A DNA stretch of 64,000 nucleotides from Streptomyces sp. A3M-1-3 (GCF_024213665.1 NZ_JANAVP010000029.1:1-64000), one strand, 5' to 3'. Shown: positions 26,501 through 34,966, counted from the stretch's first letter. The notes: a model not told the origin generated them from the sequence alone. Numbers and translations are program-made.

Positions 26501-29268
26501 TCGAGTGTCGTGGCGATGTCGCGGATCAGGACGGGATGTGGGCTGACCTCCTGGAAGACTCGGAACCCGGCCGCCTCGGCGGCGCGGACGGCGTCCGCGA
26601 GCAGGACCGGGGCGCGCAGGTTGTCGGCCCAGTAGTCCGCGTCGCAGGCCGGCGCCCGGTCCTCGCGTCCGCCGACGGTGGAGAGGAAGGGCAGCTCCGC
26701 CGCCCGCGGCGTCAGCTCCCGCAGCGCCTCCCGCAGCGGACCGAGAAGCACGTCCATCTGCGGGGAGTGCGAGGCCACGTCGACCTGCACGGTGCGGGCG
26801 TTGACCTCCTGCCGCTGGCATTCCTCGACCAGCCGGCGGATCGCCCCGGGGTCCCCGGAGACGACCACCGAGCGCGGGCTGGGCACCACGGCGACCTCCA
26901 CCCCGGCGCCCGCCCCGGCCGCGAGCGCCCGGGCGCGCTCCAGGTCCGCCTCGACCACTGCCATCGCGCCCTGCCCCGCGACGCGGGTGAGCAGCCGGGA
27001 GCGGCGGCAGACCACCTGTACCGCGTCGGGCAGGCGGAGCGCGCCGCAGACGACCGCAGCGGCCACCTCGCCCATGGAGTGCCCGATGACCGCGCCTGGG
27101 CGCACCCCGCGTGAGCGCAGCACGGCGGCGAGGCCAACCTGCATCGCGAACAGCACGGGCTGAACCACGTCCACCCGGGTGGGGACGTCGGACGAGTTCA
27201 GCACCTCGCGCAGCGAGAAGCCGCCCTCGGCCGCGACGAGCGGCTCCAGTTCATCGACGCACCGGGCGAACGCGGACTCCTTGCGCAGCAGTTCACGGCC
27301 CATGCCGGCCCACTGCGAGCCCTGGCCCGAGAACACCCACACCGGTCCGTCCTGCTCGCCGCCCGCCTCGGTGGTCCCCTCCGCCAGTCCGGGAACGGCC
27401 GTACCGGCGGCGAAGGCGGAGAAGCGCGCCGCCAGCGTCCGCGTGGAATCGGCGACCACCGCGATCCGGTGGCTCTCGTGGGAGCGGCGCAGCGCCAGTG
27501 TGTGCGCCACGTCGGCCGCCGGCACGTCCGGGTGGGTGCGCAGCCAGTTGCCCATCCGGCGGGCCTGTGCGCGCAGCGCCTCGGCCGACCCGGCCGACAG
27601 CGGTACGAGCAGCGGCCCCGGCACGGCCGCGGGCCGCGCGTCTTGCGCCGGGGCGGGGGCCTCCTCAAGGATCAGATGCGCGTTGGTGCCGCCGAAACCG
27701 AAGCCGCTGACTCCGGCCCGGCGCTGCCGGTCCCCTCGCTTCCAGCCGGTGACCTCGGTGACCACGCGAAGGGGCAGACGGTCGAAGGGGATGTGCGGAT
27801 TGGGCTCGTCGAAGTGGAGGCTCGGCGGCAACGCCCCGTGGACCAGGCTCAGTACGACCTTGATCAGCGAGGCGATTCCGGCCGCCGCCTCCAGATGACC
27901 GATGTTGGTCTTCACCGAGCCGATCAGCAGGTCGCTCCCGCGCGCGGTACCCGTACCGAGCAGGGCCGCGGCGATGCCCTCGACCTCGACGGGGTCGCCC
28001 AGTTCGGTGCCGGTCCCGTGGGCCTCAACGTAGTCCAGGGAATCGGCCGTGACCCCGGCCGAGTCCAGAGCCGCCCGGATCAGCCGCTCCTGGGCGCGCG
28101 GGCTGGGCGCCATCAGGCCGTTGGAGGCTCCGTCCTGGTTGACGGCGCTGCCCCGCAGCACCGCCAGCACCGGATCGCCGTCGCGCAGCGCCCGGTCCAG
28201 CCGCTTGAGGACGACGAATCCGCAGCCCTCGCCGCGCCCGTAGCCGTCGGCTCCGGCAGCGAACGTCTTCGAGCGGCCGTCGGCCGCCATGACGCCCGCG
28301 TCCTCGAAGTTCACCGTGACGGCCGGGGACAGCAGCAGGTTGACCCCGCCGGCCAGCGCGACGGACGACTCACGTGCGCGCAGGCTCCGCATCGCCAGGT
28401 GTACGGCGACGAGCGAGGAGGAGCATGCCGTGTCGACCACCATGCTCGGCCCGGTCAGGCCCAGGGTGTACGAGATCCGGTTCGCGATGACGCTCAGGGC
28501 GGACCCGGTCCCACTCCACGCGTCCACGCTCGCCAGGTCGTTCATCTGCAGGCTGCCGTAGTCCGAGGCGGACGCACCGACGAACACTCCGGCGGCGCTG
28601 CCCGCGAGCGAGCGCGGCGGGATCCCGGCGTGCTCCAGGGCTTCCCAGGCCACTTCCAGCATCAGCCGCTGCTGCGGGTCGACGGCCGCGGCCTCCCGGT
28701 CGGACAGGCCGAAGAACTCGGCGTCGAACGCGGCGAGATCCTCGGTCAGGAAACCGCCCCGGGCGGGCGTGCGGTCCAGGACCTCGCGGGCATGCGCTCC
28801 CTGCGCGGCGGTGTCGGACCAGCGGTCCGCGGGCACGCTTGCGGTCGCGTCCCGGCCTTCGCGCAGCAGCCGCCAGTACGCGTCCGGGCTGTCGGCGCCG
28901 CCGGGCAGGCGGCAGGCCAGGCCGATCACGGCAACGGGAGCCTCGGCCGCGTCCGCCTCCGGCCCGAGGGCGGGCGACAGCAGCGGGCCGGGCAGCGGCT
29001 CGGCCTGCGGGTCGATGAGGTGGCGGGCCAGGGCCGCGACGGTCGGCGCCCGGTAGACGACGGTCGGCGGCACCTCCCGGTCCAGGAGCTCCTCCAGCTC
29101 GCCGGAGAGCTGCACCACGGACAGCGATCCGAGGCCCAGGTCCTGGAAGGGCTGCGTGGGCCCGACCTCGGCGGGGGCGATGTCCAGCTTCGCGGCGAGC
29201 CAGTCGGTCAGCCAGCGCCTCAGCGACTGTTCCGTGTGCGGGGCAAGTTGGGGAATGCGGTCGTCCAT
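23575..29268 (-). CDS. single-module type I polyketide synthase (ACP-KS-AT-DH-KR-ACP)
   Basis: 1,897 residues. An N-terminal ACP (Ser near 47 in DLGLGSLS) is followed by KS (VDTACSSSL, Cys near 281; EAHGTGTELGD; KTNIGHLEAA), AT (FSGQGSQWAGMG near 648; GHSMGEVAAA near 729; VASHS later), DH (HRVGGRPLLP near 1041, with LEAGFQ where D is usual), KR (GATGRIG near 1531; HYAAAN near 1668) and a C-terminal ACP (DLGMDSL near 1852). There is no ER and no thioesterase. A single module with an activating FAAL directly upstream (5-bp gap) suggests iterative chain building, with enoyl reduction by the free InhA-like enzyme and release by the GNAT. AT specificity is not clear from the VASH motif. Confidence 0.92.
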   Translation of the reverse strand: MDDRIPQLAPHTEQSLRRWLTDWLAAKLDIAPAEVGPTQPFQDLGLGSLSVVQLSGELEELLDREVPPTVVYRAPTVAALARHLIDPQAEPLPGPLLSPALGPEADAAEAPVAVIGLACRLPGGADSPDAYWRLLREGRDATASVPADRWSDTAAQGAHAREVLDRTPARGGFLTEDLAAFDAEFFGLSDREAAAVDPQQRLMLEVAWEALEHAGIPPRSLAGSAAGVFVGASASDYGSLQMNDLASVDAWSGTGSALSVIANRISYTLGLTGPSMVVDTACSSSLVAVHLAMRSLRARESSVALAGGVNLLLSPAVTVNFEDAGVMAADGRSKTFAAGADGYGRGEGCGFVVLKRLDRALRDGDPVLAVLRGSAVNQDGASNGLMAPSPRAQERLIRAALDSAGVTADSLDYVEAHGTGTELGDPVEVEGIAAALLGTGTARGSDLLIGSVKTNIGHLEAAAGIASLIKVVLSLVHGALPPSLHFDEPNPHIPFDRLPLRVVTEVTGWKRGDRQRRAGVSGFGFGGTNAHLILEEAPAPAQDARPAAVPGPLLVPLSAGSAEALRAQARRMGNWLRTHPDVPAADVAHTLALRRSHESHRIAVVADSTRTLAARFSAFAAGTAVPGLAEGTTEAGGEQDGPVWVFSGQGSQWAGMGRELLRKESAFARCVDELEPLVAAEGGFSLREVLNSSDVPTRVDVVQPVLFAMQVGLAAVLRSRGVRPGAVIGHSMGEVAAAVVCGALRLPDAVQVVCRRSRLLTRVAGQGAMAVVEADLERARALAAGAGAGVEVAVVPSPRSVVVSGDPGAIRRLVEECQRQEVNARTVQVDVASHSPQMDVLLGPLREALRELTPRAAELPFLSTVGGREDRAPACDADYWADNLRAPVLLADAVRAAEAAGFRVFQEVSPHPVLIRDIATTLDEGAPSRARVVATLRRDTDPGAALASALGALHCHGVRLPWERLVPAGGLTDLPRLAWHRRRHWTRSGAAAAPAPETRPADPAALPATAPLPGTATALGALPGAWLWETELRGRGHDALYQHRVGGRPLLPLSAPLLIALRAAERAGSAEQTEHAVRDLTVHAPVVLDEAAEAAAPALQTLLRAGDAADPAPARLDLHSRTGRAAWTRCASARLHPDPDPLGAGPGPEPAAAVGDMERIDVSGHYARLASGGLEYGPRLRTLRRLWRSGATAIGEALPAEPDRADPLLLFLEAGFQTLTACLPDSGAAGAEPGGFLVTGADGFRMPRAAAEPGTDGPLYVRARLEEDGDGAFTAALDWYRAGRRVAAAHGVRVRRAGGAPAGVPGSWAHALRWRLEPLADPDAPVGGPVLVVADGAGVGEALARRLRATGVPCRTVAAADLDGLAESPLRTALGDLAEVRHLVYCAGLDTGPAQGTDPARAVRLASSAVRLIRVLLAEPDTRARLWLATGRAQAVAREGGLSPAQAQLWGLGRCLALEDPERFGGLVDLDDPADPEACAAALLAELGSAPAGGQSAYRAAVRHVPRLVRTPLPAPVVRPVDPEGAHLVVGATGRIGPLLLERLIHLGARHLVLVSRRGIPEETADALRAQGVGVTGVAADVADEEAMGELFARFGDGLPPLRGIYHAAFAEDVAPLAELDDARLESVLRAKVAGTALLHRLSAGHEVAEFLCYSSTTALLGSQGLAHYAAANCFQDTLVHLRSERGEAAHTVNWGTWSDGLAGTAVTEAITASGLRLMDGARAVRALDHVLGCSAAQVVVADADWPVLAAAYATRTPVPLLADLEDAAGEGAGGPGDLSGPAGPFSGPEPVASRLPEPLPAAELRERLSAAGDEERQRLLHRYVHETVASVLGLSSRRALDPADRFWDLGMDSLLTMTLVRRLKAVVPGLRPQALRDNPTVAGLTEALMDLLDPAT

Positions 29269-29273
29269 GGGTC

Positions 29274-31082
29274 TCACCAGTCCGCGCTGAGGTCGGTGTG
29301 CAGGGAGCCGGCGGTGTACCGGTCGGCGCAGGCACGGCGGCGCACCTTGCCGCTGCTCGTCCTGGGCACCGTGCCGGGCCGCAGGAACAGCACGTCGGCC
29401 ACGTCCACGCCGTGCTGCGCCGAGACCGCGCGGCGGACGACAGCCACGGATTCGGCCCGGGCCGGCAGGCTCTCGCTGTGCGGGGCGCGGCGCAGCTCGA
29501 CGGCCACCACCAGCCGTTCGGCGGAGCCGCCGTCCACCGAGAAGGCCGCGGTGGCCGCGGGGCTCAGCGCCGCCAGCGCCTCCTCGACGGTGGCCTCCAG
29601 GTCCGCCGGGTAGTGGTTGCGCCCGTCGACCACGATGAGTTCCTTGCTTCGGCCGGCCAGGAAGAGTTGGCCCTCGTGGATGAATCCCAGGTCGCCGGTG
29701 CGCAGCCAGACCGGTTCGGTGCGGGCGCCGCCCGCCTCGGTCAGCACGGCACCGAAGGACTCGGCGGATGCCTCGGGCCGGCCCCAGTACCCGCGGGCCA
29801 CGTTGGGCCCGCTGACCCAGATCTCGCCGGTCCGGTCCATCGGGCGTTCCCGGCCCGTGTCCGGGTCCGTCACGGCCACGCTCACTCCGGGCATCGGGAC
29901 CCCGCAGCCCACCAGGTCCCACGCCTGTGGGCTGTTGGGCGCGACCGGCACCACCCGGCCCCCGGCCAGCGCGTCCCGGTCGAAGGACCGCACCAGGGCC
30001 CCGTCGAGCGCGGTGGTCACGCCGAGTGTGGCCTCGGCGAGCCCGTACCCGGGGGCGTGCCCGGACAGGGTGAAGCCGCAGGGTGCGAAGGCCCGCGAGA
30101 ACGCCTCCACGCTGAGCGAGCGGACCTGCTCAGCGCCGTTGCACAGGGTGTGCAGTGAGTCCAGGCGCAGTCCGGCCCGCTGCTCGGCCGAGACCCGCCG
30201 GACTGTCAGGTCGAGGGCGAAATTGGGGGCTGCCGTCCAGGTCGCGCGGTGGTCGCTGATGAGTTGGAGCCAGCGCAGAGGCCGCTGTACGAAGGCCATG
30301 GGGCTCAGGTGTACGGCGTGCGCACCCGCGCTCAGCGGCATGGCCACGCCGGTGATCAGCCCCATGTCGTGGAAGTAGGGCAACCAGGACACAATCACAT
30401 CGCTGCTGTGCAGCTGGGACTGGACGGCGCTCTGCACCGCGGCGGCGAGCAGGTTCGCGTGGCTGACCACGACGCCGCGCGGGCGGCGGGTGGATCCCGA
30501 GGTGTACTGGAGGTAGGCGACGGCCTCTGGGCCAACCTCCACGGGGTCCACGTCCACGGTGCCCGGCGTTTCGCGCGCTTCGGCGTCGTCGTCCGCCCGG
30601 TCCCACAGCAGGTCCGTTTCGACGACCGGCAGCCTCCGCCCGGTGGCCCGCAGGCCAAGCGCCGCGGTTGCGTCGGCGTACTCGCCGATCGTCAGCAGGC
30701 AGGCCGGGTCGCAGTCCTCCAGGACCGCGAGCAGCCGGTCGTCACCGTGGTACGCGTCCGGGGCGTGCAGCGGCACCGCGATCAGGCCGGCGTACAGGCA
30801 GCCCAGGAAGCCGACCAGGTACTCCAGCCCCTGCGGTGCCGCCAGGGCCACCCGGTCGCCCGGCTCCGCATAGCGGCGCAGCTCGGCCGCGGCCGAGCGG
30901 GCCAGCCGGTCCAGCTGCCGGTACGACAGGCCGCGGGAGCGGCCGCGCCGGTCGGACGCGTAGTCCACGAACGTGAACGCGGGCGCCTCGCCGGCAGTAT
31001 CGGCGTGCCGGCGCACCAGGCTGACGAGGTCGCCGCCGAAGAGGCCGGGTGGGGCCGGACGTCCCGGAGCGGACATGGGCAT
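29274..31082 (-). CDS. fatty acyl-AMP ligase (FAAL)
   Basis: 602 residues of the ANL superfamily, with P-loop YTSGSTRRPRGVVVSHANLL, GYGLAEATLG, LRTGDLGFIHEGQLFLAGR and C-terminal RTSSGKVRRRAC. Length and sequence match FAALs that load fatty acids onto an ACP as acyl-AMP, not CoA. It should prime the N-terminal ACP of the PKS, whose ATG lies 5 bp downstream. I chose the ATG at 31082, which has AAAGG upstream. Four 11-bp-spaced repeats lie just 5' of it. Confidence 0.93.
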   Translation of the reverse strand: MPMSAPGRPAPPGLFGGDLVSLVRRHADTAGEAPAFTFVDYASDRRGRSRGLSYRQLDRLARSAAAELRRYAEPGDRVALAAPQGLEYLVGFLGCLYAGLIAVPLHAPDAYHGDDRLLAVLEDCDPACLLTIGEYADATAALGLRATGRRLPVVETDLLWDRADDDAEARETPGTVDVDPVEVGPEAVAYLQYTSGSTRRPRGVVVSHANLLAAAVQSAVQSQLHSSDVIVSWLPYFHDMGLITGVAMPLSAGAHAVHLSPMAFVQRPLRWLQLISDHRATWTAAPNFALDLTVRRVSAEQRAGLRLDSLHTLCNGAEQVRSLSVEAFSRAFAPCGFTLSGHAPGYGLAEATLGVTTALDGALVRSFDRDALAGGRVVPVAPNSPQAWDLVGCGVPMPGVSVAVTDPDTGRERPMDRTGEIWVSGPNVARGYWGRPEASAESFGAVLTEAGGARTEPVWLRTGDLGFIHEGQLFLAGRSKELIVVDGRNHYPADLEATVEEALAALSPAATAAFSVDGGSAERLVVAVELRRAPHSESLPARAESVAVVRRAVSAQHGVDVADVLFLRPGTVPRTSSGKVRRRACADRYTAGSLHTDLSADW

Positions 31083-31100
31083 CGTGAACAGCCTTTCTTG

Positions 31101-31140
31101 CCTGGGATTCACCTGGGATGTGCCTGGGGCATTCCTGGGA
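31101..31140 (-). promoter_or_regulatory. four TCCCAGG-type heptamers at 11-bp spacing
   Basis: On the coding strand of the FAAL gene the heptamer TCCCAGG occurs at 31134, 31112 and 31101, with CCCCAGG at 31123. Each is separated by 4 bp, giving an exact 11-bp period. Such heptamer arrays are the classic layout of SARP activator sites. They end 18 bp before the FAAL ATG, unusually close to the gene. No SARP gene is in the window. Confidence 0.45.
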
Positions 31141-31164
31141 CGTGCGTGTACGTGCGTGTACGTG
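31141..31164. repeat. tandem 10-mer repeat CGTGCGTGTA
   Basis: Two perfect copies (31141-31150, 31151-31160) followed by CGTG, in the GNAT-FAAL intergenic stretch next to the heptamer array. Confidence 0.8.
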
Positions 31165-31178
31165 AGGGGGAGCGGAGG

Positions 31179-31814
31179 TCAGCGTTCGAGGAGGTCCAGC
31201 AGATAGCCGGCGGACCGGCGCTCCAGGTGGTCGGCGAACATGCTGCGCGCCGCCTCCTTCTCCTCGGCCGGAACCGTGTCGGCGGCCAGGCCCAGTTCGG
31301 AGTCCTCGGCCAGCGCGTAGAACTCCGAGCGCAGCAGGGAGCACGTGACGGCGTCGAAGTGCCGCCCGTCGACGAAGAAGTAGTCCCGCAGGATGCCCTC
31401 GACGACGAAACCGCCGTGCATCACGATCTGCACCATGTGCCGGTTGTGCATGCCGAGGGTGAGCTGCACCCGGTGGGCGTTGAGCGCGTGGAACAGGTGG
31501 TTGAGCAGGAGCACGTTCGCCTCGGCGCCGTACCCCTGGCTCCACAGGCCCGAGGCGCCGATGGCGGAGCCGATGGTGTAGCTGCCCTGGTAGGCGAGCG
31601 GACCCCAGTTGACCGCGCCGATCCGCTCACCCTCGTGGGTGACGACCATCATGTAGTTCATCCCGCCCTGCCGGGCGGCCTGCCGGATGTCGGCGCCGCC
31701 GAGCAGCTGCGGCGATCCCGAGGAGTAGGTGCTGACGGAGCTCAGGGCCCAGTCGGCGATGCGCTCGTAGTCCTCGTCCGTGCAGCGCTGGAGGGAGACG
31801 AAGTCGCCACGCAT
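31179..31814 (-). CDS. GNAT-family acyltransferase, candidate lipopeptide-forming enzyme
   Basis: 211 residues of GNAT fold. The acyl donor-binding region is around SGLWSQGYGAEANVLLLNHL, with HNRHMVQIVMHGGFVVEGIL downstream, in the RimJ/RimL style. The ATG overlaps the stop of the KAS II gene (TGATG). In the goadvionin pathway a GNAT joins a very long acyl-ACP to the N terminus of the lanthipeptide; the PKS here has no thioesterase, so this is the best candidate for the same step. It has an extended C-terminal helix of about 50 residues (EDSELGLAADTVPAEEKEAA), which may contact the carrier protein. Confidence 0.8.
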   Translation of the reverse strand: MRGDFVSLQRCTDEDYERIADWALSSVSTYSSGSPQLLGGADIRQAARQGGMNYMMVVTHEGERIGAVNWGPLAYQGSYTIGSAIGASGLWSQGYGAEANVLLLNHLFHALNAHRVQLTLGMHNRHMVQIVMHGGFVVEGILRDYFFVDGRHFDAVTCSLLRSEFYALAEDSELGLAADTVPAEEKEAARSMFADHLERRSAGYLLDLLER

Positions 31815-33076
31815 CACTGCTCCCAGCGGGTGACGGCGAGCACCGCGTTGTGGCCGCCGAAGCCGAAGGAGTTGCTCAGCGCCGTACGCACCTCGTGCCG
31901 TTGCGGCGTGTGGGGCACGAAGTTGAGCTCCGGGTCCTCGGGGTTGTCGCAGTTCAGGGTGGGCGGCACGATGCCGGTGGCGATCGTCCGCAGCGTGGCG
32001 ATGAGTTCGACCGTACCGGCGCCCGCGATCAGGTGGCCGATCATCGACTTCTGGGAGCTGACGGGGATCCGCTTCGCGTGCTCGCCGAGCACCGCCCAGA
32101 GCGCCGCGACCTCGGTGGCGTCATTCAGCACGGTGCTGGTGCCGTGCGCGTTGACGTAGTCGACCTGCGTGGCGTCGAGTCCCGCGTCGTCGAGCGCCAT
32201 GCGCAGGGCGCGCTGCGCGCCGAGGCCCTCCGGGTGCGGAGCCGTGGAGTGGTACGCGTCGGTGGTCGCGCCGTATCCGACGACCTCGCCCAGGATCGGC
32301 GCGCCGCGCCGCAGCGCGTGCCCGGCCTCCTCCACGACCACGATCCCGCTGCCGGATCCGAAGACGAAACCGTCGCGGTCGCGGTCGAACGGGCGGCTGG
32401 CGCAGCCCGGTTCGTCGTTGCGGCGGCTGAGCGCACGCAGATTGGCCATGGCCGCGACATCCAGTCGGGTGATGGGGTCGTCGGCGCCACCCGCGATCAT
32501 CGCGTCGGCACGGCCCGCCTGGATCATCTGGACGGCCTCGCCGACGCAGGTGGTGCCCGTGGCGCAGGCAGTGATGATCGCCCCTGTCGGTCCCTCGGCC
32601 CCGAACCGCATGGCGACCTCGCTGGACGGGTTGTCCGGGGCGCCGCCGATCGCGTAGTTGGCGTTGATGCCCTTCGGGCCGCGCTCGCGCATCCGCTCGA
32701 CGGCCGCGATGCCCGCGATGTTGGCGCCGTAACCCGAACCGATCAGCACACCGAGCCGGTGGCCGGTGCCCTCGGCCATCTCCAGCTTCGACTGCTCCAT
32801 CGCCTGAACGGCGGCGGCCATGGCGAACTGGCCGAAGCGGTCCATGCGCCGGCTTTCCCGGCGCGACATGTAGGGCGACGGGTCGAAGTCGCGGACCTCC
32901 GCCGCGATTCGGGTCGGCAGGTCGTGGGGGTCGAAGGCGGTGATCGGCCCTATGCCGCTGCGCCCTTCGAGGAGACCGGCCCAGAAGGTGTCGACGGTGT
33001 GGCCGATCGAGGTCACGACGCCCGCTCCGGTGATGACGACGCGTCGACGGGAGCTGTGCTGGGTGCTGCGAGGCAT
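31814..33076 (-). CDS. fabF: 3-oxoacyl-ACP synthase II (KAS II)
   Basis: 420 residues. Active-site Cys in TACATGTTCVGEA, His residues in NAHGTSTVLND and GHLIAGAG and the final SNSFGFGGHNAVL define a FabF-type elongating enzyme. AAGGAA precedes the ATG at 33076. It is coupled to the GNAT downstream. With FabG, MaoC-like dehydratase and InhA-like reductase it completes a stand-alone type II elongation set beside the type I PKS, so chain length may be shared between the two systems. Confidence 0.92.
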   Translation of the reverse strand: MPRSTQHSSRRRVVITGAGVVTSIGHTVDTFWAGLLEGRSGIGPITAFDPHDLPTRIAAEVRDFDPSPYMSRRESRRMDRFGQFAMAAAVQAMEQSKLEMAEGTGHRLGVLIGSGYGANIAGIAAVERMRERGPKGINANYAIGGAPDNPSSEVAMRFGAEGPTGAIITACATGTTCVGEAVQMIQAGRADAMIAGGADDPITRLDVAAMANLRALSRRNDEPGCASRPFDRDRDGFVFGSGSGIVVVEEAGHALRRGAPILGEVVGYGATTDAYHSTAPHPEGLGAQRALRMALDDAGLDATQVDYVNAHGTSTVLNDATEVAALWAVLGEHAKRIPVSSQKSMIGHLIAGAGTVELIATLRTIATGIVPPTLNCDNPEDPELNFVPHTPQRHEVRTALSNSFGFGGHNAVLAVTRWEQ

Positions 33077-33213
33077 GGTGGTTCCTTCGTTGTGGCGGTG
33101 GTCTCGGCCGGCCGGGGTGGGCGGCGGGTTCGGGCCGCGTGGTTCCGCATGCGGTGGGCGGGCGCGGGATGCGCCGGGCGCCCATGTGCCCGCGGGCGGC
33201 CCGCGGGTGCCGG

Positions 33214-34779
33214 TCAGTCGAGCGCGGCGGGTGCGGGTACGGGCTGCCGGGACTGCTGTTCCGGCCCGCTCCGCAGCCGCGCGGTCACCCAGGCGCGCAG
33301 CCGGAGCACGTCGGTCTTCCCGTTGCGGTTCAGCGGGAAGCGGTCGGTGACGAGTACGTGGTTGGGGTGCTCGAAGGAGGCGAGCTGCCGGCTGACCCGT
33401 TCGCGCCAGACCCTGGGATGGCCCGACTCGGGGTCCTCGATCACGAACACGAGCTCGTGGCCGCGGCGTTCGTCGGCGAGCGCGATCACCTTGACCGGCC
33501 GTCCGCATACCTCCGCCTTGCGTTCCAGCACCTCCGGGTAGAGGGTGTGGCCCAGCCGGTGCACGGCGGACCTGCGGCCGGCCACGTGCAGGTTGCCCCC
33601 CTCATCGAGGTGACCCAGGTCGCCGGTGCGGTAACCGTGCGAGGCCGGCGCCGGGGCGATACCGCCTCCGGCCGACAGGTAGCCCTCCATCAGGTCGGGG
33701 GTGTGCAGCCAGATCTCGCCGACCTCACCGGGTGGCAGTGCCCGCCGCCCGTCCGGGCTGAGGATGCGCACCTCCAGCCCGTCCAGAATCCGGCCGCATC
33801 CCACCGGGTTGTCGGGGGTGGCGAAGGCCACATTGCCCGCCTCGGTGCTGCCGTAACCGTCCAGCAGCGGCCGGCCCGTCGACTCCCGGAAGTGCCGGCC
33901 CAGGTTCCGGTCCATCGGCGCGCCTCCGGTGCACCACATCCGCACTCCGCGCAGGGCGGTCAGCAGCGCCGGTCGACGGTTCATCAGGTTGAGGGCGCTG
34001 CGGTACGTCGCGGGCGTGGCGTCGACCACGGTCGCCCCGCAGCGGGCGCCGGCGGCCAGGGCACGGTCCAGGCGGGTGTACGGGACCACGACCAGGTCCC
34101 CGCCGCTGAGGTGCGCGAGCAGGATCAGCGAGATCCCGTACTGGTGCGAGAAGGGCAGCAGCGGCAGGAACACGTCGCCGACGCCATAGGCCATCAGGCG
34201 GCGGGTGCGTTCGAGGTTGTCGAGGAACGCGCGGCCGGACTTCACGATGCCCTTGGACTCGCCGGTGGTGCCGGAGGACCAGATCACCAGGGCGTCGTCG
34301 CGGCAGTACCAGGCCTGGGTGGAGAAGTCTTCGGAGGTGTCCGGGTCCGACTCGGGATTCGTTCTCGGGTCCGTGCCGGTGCCGGTGCCGGTGCCGGTGT
34401 CCGGGCCGGCCGGCTCCCGTGCCGCCCGGTACAGCTCCTCAACGGTCAGGCCGCGGATCCCGGCCGGCACCGGCCGACTCCGGCGGTCCGTCAGTACGAA
34501 CCGGACCTGGGCGGCCGTCAGCGCGCGCAGGGTCTCGGCGTCCGTGTGGTGGTTGTCGAGGAGAACGAGTGACGCCCCCAGGTGGACCAGGGCGAGCACG
34601 GCCACGACCTGCTCGACGGAGTTGTCCGCCTTCACCAGGACTCGGTCGCCCGGCCTCACCCCGTGGGCCCTCAGCACCCGCGCGGCGGCCACAGCGGCGG
34701 GGCCCGCGTCCTCGGCGGTGGCCGGTGCGCGGCCGTCGATGACCGCCATGGCGCGACGATCGGCTCTCACCTGCTCCAT
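33214..34779 (-). CDS. AMP-dependent acyl/amino-acid ligase (ANL family)
   Basis: 521 residues. WSSGTTGESKGIV, GYGSTEAGN, YRTGDLGHL and the terminal LNRNGKTDVLRL (A10 lysine) are all present, so it should be active. It is distinct from the FAAL and closer to AMP ligases that activate small acids. An irregular Thr/Gly insert is encoded by a GTGCCG repeat at about residues 130-140. A likely job is to activate the starter acid for the free ACP at 39.7 kb, perhaps an amino-bearing unit. The ATG at 34779 has GAGGAG 9 nt upstream. Confidence 0.83.
   Translation of the reverse strand: MEQVRADRRAMAVIDGRAPATAEDAGPAAVAAARVLRAHGVRPGDRVLVKADNSVEQVVAVLALVHLGASLVLLDNHHTDAETLRALTAAQVRFVLTDRRSRPVPAGIRGLTVEELYRAAREPAGPDTGTGTGTGTDPRTNPESDPDTSEDFSTQAWYCRDDALVIWSSGTTGESKGIVKSGRAFLDNLERTRRLMAYGVGDVFLPLLPFSHQYGISLILLAHLSGGDLVVVPYTRLDRALAAGARCGATVVDATPATYRSALNLMNRRPALLTALRGVRMWCTGGAPMDRNLGRHFRESTGRPLLDGYGSTEAGNVAFATPDNPVGCGRILDGLEVRILSPDGRRALPPGEVGEIWLHTPDLMEGYLSAGGGIAPAPASHGYRTGDLGHLDEGGNLHVAGRRSAVHRLGHTLYPEVLERKAEVCGRPVKVIALADERRGHELVFVIEDPESGHPRVWRERVSRQLASFEHPNHVLVTDRFPLNRNGKTDVLRLRAWVTARLRSGPEQQSRQPVPAPAALD
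34373..34402. repeat. GTGCCG hexamer repeat inside the AMP ligase gene
   Basis: Four perfect GTGCCG units (34373-34396) plus GTGTCC, encoding a Gly-Thr dipeptide repeat between the N-terminal part and the P-loop. It is a slippage-prone site in frame. Confidence 0.85.
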
Positions 34780-34895
34780 GGGACGTACTCCTCGGGCTTG
34801 GTCGCGAATGTCTGTCGGAATCGCTCTCGCGACAGCCGATGCGATGGCTGGTAGGGGGCGGGGTGGCCGGGCGGGGCCGGTGGCGGGCATTCTGG

Positions 34896-34934
34896 GGGTG
34901 GCGTGACCCGAGTCGCTTTCGGGTCACGCCACCC
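34896..34934. terminator. 16-bp perfect hairpin after the precursor genes
   Basis: GGGTGGCGTGACCCGA (34896-34911) pairs fully with its complement at 34919-34934, with a 7-nt loop. It lies 33 bp past the stop of the second precursor gene and about 115 bp before the AMP ligase gene. It probably reduces readthrough or protects the 3' end of an abundant precursor mRNA, as often seen after lanthipeptide precursors. Confidence 0.75.
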
Positions 34935-34966
34935 GGCTACGGACTCACGCCCGTCCAGGCCTCGCG

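Noticed and set aside
23515..27114. 1,199-codon plus-strand frame
   Set aside because: Antisense to the PKS. It has no domain and its Gln/Arg/Gly-rich composition comes from the PKS codon bias.
34801..34835. Nested inverted repeats (GTCGCGA and CTGTCG) before the AMP ligase gene
   Set aside because: Arms are only 6-7 bp, so they could be chance at this GC content; kept out of the feature list.
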